Positions 58,231-64,000 of a stretch of 64,000 nucleotides of DNA are shown here, piece by piece. Under the pieces are notes generated by a model. That model was not told the DNA's origin and did not search any database. It saw only the letters and a list, made by a program, of their open reading frames with translations. The translations under genes and the position numbers were made by a program. The stretch's first letter is position 1, and every line of letters starts with the position of its first letter. The stretch spans positions 1,674,001-1,738,000 of the forward strand of contig NZ_VFNH01000002.1 in NCBI RefSeq assembly GCF_006715485.1, given 5' to 3'. Source of the stretch: Herbaspirillum sp. SJZ107. Its GTDB lineage: Bacteria; Pseudomonadota; Gammaproteobacteria; Burkholderiales; Burkholderiaceae_D.

Positions 58231-59529
58231 ATGTTTAGCTACCGCCACGCCTACCACGCGGGGAACCATGCTGATGTCCTGAAGCACTTTATCCAGGTTC
58301 AGTTGCACCAATATATGAACCAGAAGGACGTCGCGTATACCTATATCGACACCCATTCCGGTGCCGGCGTGTACGCGCTCGACAGCGCGCAGGCGCTCAA
58401 GAGCGGCGAATACGTGGACGGCATCGCGCGCCTGTGGGAGCGCGACGACTTGCCGGCCGCGCTGGCCGATTACGTGAACCTGGTCAAGGCGATGAATCCG
58501 AGCGGCCGCCTGCGCTACTACCCGGGTTCGCCCTACGTGGCGGAACAGGTGGCACGTCCGGAAGACCGGCTGCGCCTGTTCGAGCTGCACCCGGCCGATA
58601 CCAAGCTGCTGGTCGATAATTTCCGCAAGCTCGACGCGCACAAGGCCGAGCAGGGCGAACGTGCCCGCGGCCGGCGCGTGCTGATCGAATACGCCGACGG
58701 CTTCCAAGCCATGAAGTCGCTGTTGCCGCCGCCGTCGCGCCGCGCGCTGGTGCTGATCGACCCGCCCTACGAAGTCAAGCTGGACTACAAGCACGTGCGC
58801 GATGCGCTCGAAGATGCGCTGGAGCGTTTCCCGACCGGCGTCTACGCGATCTGGTATCCGGTGCTGCAGCGCATGGAGTCGCGCCAGTTCGCCGACCGCC
58901 TGAAGCGCCTGCCGGCCAAGGAGTGGCTGCACGTCACGCTGACCGTGGCCACCCCGGGCCCCGACGGTACCGGCATGCACAGCAGCGGCATGTTCATCCT
59001 GAATCCGCCGTACACGCTGGAGCCGATGCTGCGCGACACCATGCCTTACCTGGTGCAGGTGCTGGGCAAGGACAGCGGCGCCACCTTCCGCATCGAGCGC
59101 GGCACCCAGGTGACCGGCGCCGGCGCCGGTGCGGTCGGCAGTGCCGGGGCCGGGCGCGCCGCGGGCAACGGTCCGCGCGTGCCGGTCGGCAATGCGCGCC
59201 GTGCCAGCCCGCTGTCCGGCGGCGGCAGCCTGCGCTTGCCGGGCCAGCCTTTCGTCGACGCGTCGGGCGCCCGCCTGAGCAAGGGCGACAAAGGCGAGGC
59301 CAAGGGGGAAAACAAGGAAGGCAGCCGTCCGGCCCGCCCGCGCGCCGGCGAATACCGTCCGCCGCAGGGCCAGCCGGGCAGCCGCAGCGCCGCCAAGACG
59401 CCGGAAGGGCGTCCGGCCGAGCGTGCCGGTGCGCCGGCCAAGCGTGCCGGCGGCGCCGACAAGGGTGGCGTCCGCTCCGACGCGGCGCGCCCGACGGGGC
59501 CGCGCGGCCCCAAGCGCGGCCGCCCCTGA
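58231..59529 (+). CDS. rlmJ: 23S rRNA A2030 N6-methyltransferase RlmJ with long basic tail
   Basis: 432 residues. Residues 1 to about 290 match RlmJ: MFSYRHAYHAGNHADVLKH, YIDTHSGAGVYAL, and the catalytic LVLIDPPYEVK (DPPY at 177-180). The enzyme methylates A2030 of 23S rRNA. The remaining roughly 140 residues are a low-complexity extension rich in Gly, Ala, Arg, Lys and Pro that the E. coli enzyme (280 residues) lacks. The ATG giving MFSYRHA is preferred over an in-frame start 23 codons upstream. The tail may bind RNA. Confidence 0.93.
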   Translation: MFSYRHAYHAGNHADVLKHFIQVQLHQYMNQKDVAYTYIDTHSGAGVYALDSAQALKSGEYVDGIARLWERDDLPAALADYVNLVKAMNPSGRLRYYPGSPYVAEQVARPEDRLRLFELHPADTKLLVDNFRKLDAHKAEQGERARGRRVLIEYADGFQAMKSLLPPPSRRALVLIDPPYEVKLDYKHVRDALEDALERFPTGVYAIWYPVLQRMESRQFADRLKRLPAKEWLHVTLTVATPGPDGTGMHSSGMFILNPPYTLEPMLRDTMPYLVQVLGKDSGATFRIERGTQVTGAGAGAVGSAGAGRAAGNGPRVPVGNARRASPLSGGGSLRLPGQPFVDASGARLSKGDKGEAKGENKEGSRPARPRAGEYRPPQGQPGSRSAAKTPEGRPAERAGAPAKRAGGADKGGVRSDAARPTGPRGPKRGRP

Positions 59530-59739
59530 GCGGCATCCGCCGGTCATCGGCAAGCCTCGGTCAATCGTTTGCGTAAGGAGGCGGCGAGGGCGCGTCAGCG
59601 CGCTCGCGTCTTCGTAACGATTTGATACGATGTCGAAATGTAAAGACTATCAGTCTGTAGTATAGTCGGTCCCGAGTTCCGGCTAGCCCGGAACCGGCAC
59701 GCATTTTGCGTGCTGTAAATTGAGTCACAGGAGTTTTAC

Positions 59740-61020
59740 ATGCATGCGGTTGCAACGGCAGCGACGTCCGCGCCGTCCGATGAATTCTTTCTGGCGCGCC
59801 AGCCCATACTCGGACGCGACCAGAAGCTGGTGGCGTTCGAGCTGCTGTTTCGCGCCGCCCCGGAGCACGAGGACGCGCAGCTGACCGATTATGCCGCAGC
59901 CACCGCTGCCGTGATTTCCCACGCTTCGCAGCTCGGGATGCATCAGGTGGTTGGCGAGCAAGTGGCCTTTGTCAACGTCGACGAAGTCGTGTTGCTGAGC
60001 GACTTCGTCCGCTTCCTGCCACCGGACAAGGTCATCCTTGAAATCCTGGAAACCGTGCAGGCAACGCCGCAAGTGCTGGCGCGCGTGCGCGAGTTGAAGG
60101 AACTCGGCTTCAAGTTCGCCCTCGACGATGTTATAGACCATTCGGAGCAGGTAAGCAAGCTCATGCCATTGGTCGATGTGATCAAGGTCGACCTGCAGGG
60201 CGTCAGCCGCGAGGAGCTGGTCGAGTTGTCGCGGTCGCTGCGCGGCCCGCATCAAAAATTGTTGGCGGAAAAGGTCGAGACGGTCGAGGAGTTCCAGCTG
60301 TGCCTGGAGCTCGGCTTCGAATATTTCCAGGGCTATTACTTTGCGCGGCCGGCGATCCTGTCGGGCAAGCGCATCTCGCCGTCCGAAATGGTGGTGCTGC
60401 GCCTGCTCGACCTGATCGCCTCGAATGCCGGCAACGAGGCAATCGAGGAAGCGGTCAAGCGCGACACCCTGCTCAGCCTGAACCTGCTGCGCCTGGTGAA
60501 CAGCCACCTGACCGGCACCCATGGCGGCGGCCATATCGAATCGGTGTCGGAAGCGCTGGCGCGCCTGGGGCGCAGCCAGCTGCAGCGCTGGCTGCAGATA
60601 CTGCTGTACAGCGGACCGGACGGCCACGTCGAACTGGATTCGCCGCTGCTGCAGATGGCCACCACGCGCGGCCGCCTGCTCGAACTGATGACGCTGACGC
60701 TGCACCCGGGTGACATCGAAGGCGCCAACAACGCCTTCACCATCGGCATCATGTCGCTGATGGATGCGCTGTTCGCGGTGCCGATGCACGAGATCCTGGA
60801 GCGGGTCGAGGTGTCGCAGGAAGTGCGTGCGGCGCTGCTGGAGCGTGCCGGCGATTACGGGGCGATGCTGGTGGTGGCCGAGGAACTCGAGAAGACCGAA
60901 TGCACGCGGGCGCTGGCGCAGGCGCTGGGACGGCTGGGGTTGTCGACCAAGCAGTTGCGGGAGATCGAGCTGGCGGCTTTCGATTGGGTGCGGGAGTTGA
61001 GTGAGGCCGAGGTGCGCTGA
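59740..61020 (+). CDS. EAL-HDOD signalling protein
   Basis: 426 residues. The EAL domain (about 15-225) keeps most metal and catalytic positions: FELLFRA, FVNVDEV, ILEILE, ALDDVIDH, IKVDLQG, LLAEKVET and YFQGYYFARP. Activity against c-di-GMP is therefore possible, though loop 6 (DDVID) is altered. The HDOD domain (about 230-426) follows, as in YuxH proteins. A paralogue with a much more degraded EAL half is at 10354. The gene stands alone with its own upstream gap of 210 bases. Confidence 0.88.
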   Translation: MHAVATAATSAPSDEFFLARQPILGRDQKLVAFELLFRAAPEHEDAQLTDYAAATAAVISHASQLGMHQVVGEQVAFVNVDEVVLLSDFVRFLPPDKVILEILETVQATPQVLARVRELKELGFKFALDDVIDHSEQVSKLMPLVDVIKVDLQGVSREELVELSRSLRGPHQKLLAEKVETVEEFQLCLELGFEYFQGYYFARPAILSGKRISPSEMVVLRLLDLIASNAGNEAIEEAVKRDTLLSLNLLRLVNSHLTGTHGGGHIESVSEALARLGRSQLQRWLQILLYSGPDGHVELDSPLLQMATTRGRLLELMTLTLHPGDIEGANNAFTIGIMSLMDALFAVPMHEILERVEVSQEVRAALLERAGDYGAMLVVAEELEKTECTRALAQALGRLGLSTKQLREIELAAFDWVRELSEAEVR

Positions 61021-61113
61021 GGCGTGCCGAGATGCGCAACAGATAATCCGCTGCAGGGGCGACGTTTTCAGGCTAACGCAATCCTCCCGCGCCAGCATCG
61101 GCTTTCGATCTTC

Positions 61114-61863
61114 TTACTGCCCCAAAAACAGAAACACCGTCGGCTTCTTGTGAAAATCCGGCGCTTTATTCGCCGCCAATAAACCCTTCCACTTCGCCGC
61201 CGTCATCGTCCGGACCGACTCGCTCGGCAGCGACAAATCCGTCGCCACGCAGATCAGGGTGCCCGGCTGGCAGTTCGCCACCAGTGCTTCCAGCATCGCG
61301 CCGTTGCGGTACGGCGTTTCGATCAGCAATTGCGTCTGCTTCTCGCTGCGCGAGCGCTGTTCCAGTTGCTGGATGCGCTTGGCGCGCTGGCCGGCATCGG
61401 TCGGCAGGTAGCCGTTGAAGGCGAAGCTCTGACCGTTCAGGCCGCTTGCCATGACAGCCAGCAGCAGCGAGGACGGCCCGACCAGCGGCCGCACCGTGAT
61501 GCCGTGCTGGTGCGCCAGCCGGACCAGGTCGGCGCCCGGGTCGGCCACGGCCGGTACGCCGGCTTCCGACACCAAGCCGGCGTCGCGGCCCGCCAGCAGC
61601 GGCGCCAGCAGGGCGCTGAGCGCCTCGGCCGGGGTGTTGACGTTGAGTTCGGCGATCTGGATTTCCTGCAGCGGCTTGGCCAGCGGGTGGTCGATCGCGA
61701 CCAGTTTCAGGAAGGCGCGCGCCGTCTTGGCGTTCTCGGCCACGAAGTAATCGAGTTTCGAGGTGACGTCCTGTACTTGCTCGGGCAGGACGTGGGACAG
61801 GGCGTGCGCCGTGGCTTCGGTGGCGCCGAGGGTGTTCGGGATCAGGTAGAGAGTGCCGGGCAT
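61114..61863 (-). CDS. RsmI-like tetrapyrrole-methylase-fold methyltransferase
   Basis: 249 residues. The Cobalamin-precorrin/RsmI fold is visible: a LYLIPNTLG start, LVSEAGVPAVADPGADLVRLAH and VRPLVGPSSLLLAVMASGLNG, with LLIETPYRN later. RsmI itself 2'-O-methylates C1402 of 16S rRNA. This shorter form is a paralogue seen next to maf in Burkholderiales; its substrate is not known to me. It lies 18 bases after maf on the same strand. Confidence 0.8.
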   Translation of the reverse strand: MPGTLYLIPNTLGATEATAHALSHVLPEQVQDVTSKLDYFVAENAKTARAFLKLVAIDHPLAKPLQEIQIAELNVNTPAEALSALLAPLLAGRDAGLVSEAGVPAVADPGADLVRLAHQHGITVRPLVGPSSLLLAVMASGLNGQSFAFNGYLPTDAGQRAKRIQQLEQRSRSEKQTQLLIETPYRNGAMLEALVANCQPGTLICVATDLSLPSESVRTMTAAKWKGLLAANKAPDFHKKPTVFLFLGQ

Positions 61864-61881
61864 AATCAGATAAAAGCGGGG

Positions 61882-62499
61882 TCAAGCGCCGAAGAAGGGC
61901 ACACCGGCACGGCGCAGCATGCCGGTGAGGGCGATCAGGGGCAGGCCGGTGAGGGCGGTCGGGTCGCTGCTGTCGATGCGTTCGAGCAGGGCGATGCCGA
62001 GGCCTTCGTTCTTGGCGCTGCCGGCGCAATCGTAGGGCTGCTCGATGCGCAGGTAGGCGTCGAGTTCAGGGTCGGGCAGGTCGCGGAATGTGACGAAAGT
62101 CTGCACGTTGTCGAGCTGGACCGCATCCGGCGCCGCCGGGTCCAGGCGGCTGTCCCACAGGCACAGGGCGGTGTGGAAGGTCACGCGCCGGCCGCGCATC
62201 AGTTGCAGCTGCGCCAGGGCGCGCGCATGGTCGCCCGGCTTGCCGATCTGGAGGCCGTCCAGCGTGGCGACCTGGTCCGAGCCGATCACCAGCGCTCCCG
62301 GACGCAGGCGCGCCACCGCGGCGGCTTTCTCGCGCGCCAGGCGCAGGGCGGTCTGTTCAGGGGCTTCGCCGGGGAGCGGCGTTTCGTCGATGTCGGGCGC
62401 GATCGCCTCGAAGGGGAGCTGCAGGCGCGACAATAATTCGCGGCGGTAGGCGGAACTCGACGCCAGGATGATGCCTGGAAGGGCGGAACTTGGTATCAT
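61882..62499 (-). CDS. Maf-family nucleotide pyrophosphatase (YceF-like)
   Basis: 205 residues. Maf proteins hydrolyse non-canonical or methylated nucleotide triphosphates (YceF prefers 7-methyl-GTP). Motifs: LASSSAYRRELL, PDIDETPLPGE, VIGSDQVATLDG, GKPGDHARAL and YDCAGSAKNEGLG. The ATG giving MIPSSALPG was chosen, since an upstream in-frame start overlaps the gap to the divergent yceD. The order maf, yceD, rpmF, plsX matches the enterobacterial yceF-yceD-rpmF-plsX block. Confidence 0.93.
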   Translation of the reverse strand: MIPSSALPGIILASSSAYRRELLSRLQLPFEAIAPDIDETPLPGEAPEQTALRLAREKAAAVARLRPGALVIGSDQVATLDGLQIGKPGDHARALAQLQLMRGRRVTFHTALCLWDSRLDPAAPDAVQLDNVQTFVTFRDLPDPELDAYLRIEQPYDCAGSAKNEGLGIALLERIDSSDPTALTGLPLIALTGMLRRAGVPFFGA

Positions 62500-62645
62500 G
62501 TCGTCCTGTCCAATATTCGTAAGCAAAACAAAGGGATGCGTCCTCGCGACGTTCGCAGCGCAATGCCCTGAAAAATGCAGCAAGTCTTTGACTACGCGGG
62601 GATAAGCCTGCTATTATCGCAGGTTTTCCGGGGAAGTTTTTCCAA

Positions 62646-63143
62646 ATGAGCGCTTTTGTCATCGACGCCTTCGAATTTTGCCGGAACAACGGCTATCGTG
62701 AAGGCGTCACGCCGGTGGCGGAAATGACCCGGCTGGCGGCCGATTGCGCCGACCCGTCCGGCGAGATTACCTGGTCGATCCAGGGTGGACAGACCAAGCA
62801 GGGTTACCCGTCGATGACCCTGTCGGTAGAGGGCACGGTCAATCTGGTGTGCCAGCGTTGCCTCGGGCCGTTTGCATACCACATCGATTCGTCGACCATG
62901 CTGGTGCTCGGCAAGGACGACGCCGATGCGGACGAGATCGAGGAAATCCTCGACGACGAGAGCATCGACGTGATCGTCGGCAGCCACGAAGCCGATATCC
63001 GTCAGTTGCTGGAAGATGAAGCCCTGCTGGCCCTGCCGCAGGCACCGAAACACGAGGTGTGCCCCGATACCAAGTTGATCGACTCGCTGAAGTCGGATAA
63101 GGTATCGCCGTTCGCGGCACTGAAGAGCCTCAAGCCAGAATAA
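62646..63143 (+). CDS. yceD: YceD family (DUF177) protein
   Basis: 165 residues. The DUF177 core includes a cysteine pair (VCQRCLGPF) and an acidic stretch (DDADADEIEEILDDESID), ending in FAALKSLKPE. In bacteria this protein is encoded next to rpmF and is linked to 23S rRNA or large-subunit biogenesis, though the precise job is unsettled. It is divergent from maf and lies 238 bases before rpmF. Confidence 0.92.
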   Translation: MSAFVIDAFEFCRNNGYREGVTPVAEMTRLAADCADPSGEITWSIQGGQTKQGYPSMTLSVEGTVNLVCQRCLGPFAYHIDSSTMLVLGKDDADADEIEEILDDESIDVIVGSHEADIRQLLEDEALLALPQAPKHEVCPDTKLIDSLKSDKVSPFAALKSLKPE

Positions 63144-63169
63144 ATAGTATTACAAAATATAAAGATTAC

Positions 63170-63205
63170 GCATCCACGGACACCGCAAGCGGGTTCCGTG
63201 GATGC
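63170..63205 (+). promoter_or_regulatory. Perfect inverted repeat between yceD and rpmF
   Basis: GCATCCACGGA (63170-63180) and TCCGTGGATGC (63195-63205) are exact complements around a 14-base loop. No T-run follows, so it is not a standard terminator. It may be a leader structure or processing site in the yceD-rpmF transcript. Confidence 0.6.
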
Positions 63206-63381
63206 TGCAAGAACGTGTCAAACGCGTGCAGCAATCGAGTATGGCAGTGTAGTGAGTTGTACAGCAGCGTTAAACATGTCGGCCGTCGTTCATCCTGAAT
63301 GATTGCCGCTGGGATACTCGATACGCATCGTTTTGCGAGTCGAATGTGTTAGAATTTTAGAACTTATGTTTAGGAGTCATC

Positions 63382-63564
63382 ATGGCAGTTCAGCAGAATA
63401 AGAAGTCCCCGTCCAAGCGCGGCATGCACCGTTCGCACGATTTCCTGGTTGCACCGAACCTGGCCGTCGAGCCGACCACCGGCGAGACCCACCTGCGCCA
63501 CCACATCAGCCCGAACGGTTTCTACCGTGGCCGTAAAGTGCTCAAGACCAAGAACGACGAGTAA
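63382..63564 (+). CDS. rpmF: 50S ribosomal protein L32
   Basis: 60 residues. The start [20 protein letters not shown] and the YRGRKVLK end are typical. There are no cysteines, so this is the zinc-independent form. It starts behind a TTTAGGAG site. plsX follows about 208 bases later, with a terminator-like hairpin in between. Confidence 0.97.
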   Translation: MAVQQNKKSPSKRGMHRSHDFLVAPNLAVEPTTGETHLRHHISPNGFYRGRKVLKTKNDE

Positions 63565-63589
63565 TCGACGTCTTGCTGTTTTGTTCGAG

Positions 63590-63632
63590 AAAGCGGTGTT
63601 ACGTATGTTAAGTGCGTGGCACCGCTTTTTCT
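63590..63632 (+). terminator. Terminator-like hairpin between rpmF and plsX
   Basis: AAAGCGGTG (63590-63598) pairs with CACCGCTTT (63620-63628) around a 21-base loop, then TTCTTTC. It may end or attenuate the rpmF transcript before plsX. Confidence 0.6.
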
Positions 63633-63772
63633 TTCGTATTCCATGTGACACCGGCTGCAAAACACTCTTGCACACCGTCATTTTCAATCTCGCTGACCCG
63701 GATGTGCAAGCTGCAGCGTGCCGAGGCCAGGCCGCCGCCGGCAAGCCCTGACGCCGCGGTTCATCCCGACAA

Positions 63773-64000
63773 ATGACAATTAAAATCTCCATTGACTGCA
63801 TGGGCGGCGACCACGGCCCCTCGGTTACCATTCCGGCAGCGCTCGCATTCCTCAAGCAAGAACCCGAAGCCGAACTGATCCTCGTCGGTCTCGAAGACCA
63901 GGTGCGCGCCGAACTCAAGAAACACCACGCGGCCGAGAATCCGCGCCTGTCGATCCAGCACGCCTCCGAAGTCGTGGCGATGGACGATCCGGTCGAAGTT
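63773..64000 (+). CDS. plsX: Phosphate acyltransferase PlsX (partial, cut by window end)
   Basis: The first 76 residues only. The start [20 protein letters not shown] is the PlsX signature (ISIDxMGGDxxP). PlsX converts acyl-ACP to acyl-phosphate for phospholipid synthesis. It follows rpmF as usual in proteobacteria. The reading frame is open to the last base, so the gene continues beyond the window. Confidence 0.93.
   Translation, partial: MTIKISIDCMGGDHGPSVTIPAALAFLKQEPEAELILVGLEDQVRAELKKHHAAENPRLSIQHASEVVAMDDPVEV

Noticed and set aside
63144-63381. Promoter for rpmF (TAGAAT near 63350)
   Set aside because: A -10-like box is present but no -35 box lies at acceptable spacing, so it was not listed as a feature.

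Overview
The window is a G+C-rich, gene-dense stretch of a betaproteobacterial chromosome. The gene content and order point to Burkholderiales, most likely Oxalobacteraceae (Massilia/Telluria/Duganella group). The clues are the FabMG-like/DUF3460/scpA/panC operon, an EarP/EF-P pair with Arg32, a TssQ-like lipoprotein, a Gram-negative porin, an rpmF-plsX block, and a motAB-che cluster with cheD and cheZ. The genus is an inference from gene content only.

Region 1 (1-12.5 kb) is motility and chemotaxis: a membrane-anchored methyltransferase, motA, motB, a CheZ-like protein, cheY1, cheA, cheW, cheR, cheD, cheB, then cheY2-cheZ, a degenerate EAL-HDOD protein and, on the opposite strand, a YcgR-type PilZ flagellar brake. 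No receptor (MCP) gene lies in the cluster. Each cheY sits next to a protein carrying the CheZ-type Asp/Gln phosphatase motif.

Region 2 (12.5-24.7 kb) is housekeeping. It holds panC, scpA, DUF3460 and a FabMG-like reductase in one leftward operon, then metG, apbC, an RlmN-like radical SAM enzyme, a membrane GGDEF protein and gltX. A tRNA array of three identical tRNA-Ala(GGC) and five identical tRNA-Glu(TTC) follows. Short REP-like palindromes mark three intergenic gaps.

Region 3 (24.7-28 kb) is the clearest accessory segment. Directly behind the tRNA array lie a broken subtilisin-like protease gene (two frame breaks and loss of the catalytic-Ser segment), an 83-residue stand-alone protein resembling a protease propeptide, and a 371-residue protein built of four Gly-zipper blocks joined by Gln-rich linkers. 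I do not recognise this as a described system.

Region 4 (28-46 kb) contains earP-efp, an acyltransferase, a Tat-exported amidase, a two-gene operon encoding a TssQ-like lipoprotein and a pseudokinase-PEGA membrane protein (an orphan type VI secretion fragment), dbpA, initiator tRNA, a methyltransferase, a His-tailed zinc-ribbon protein, a YjjG-like phosphatase, sbcCD and a YcaQ-like glycosylase.

Region 5 (46-64 kb) contains a hemerythrin-like protein, a DUF349 protein, moaE, yciH and a porin. It also holds a CLC-F type fluoride exporter behind a clear fluoride riboswitch, with a hairpin that masks its ribosome binding site. After that come a GNAT gene, clpB with a sigma-32 promoter, aceA with two operator-like palindromes, rlmJ with a basic tail, an EAL-HDOD protein, an RsmI-like methylase, a Maf protein and yceD-rpmF-plsX. 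plsX runs off the window end.
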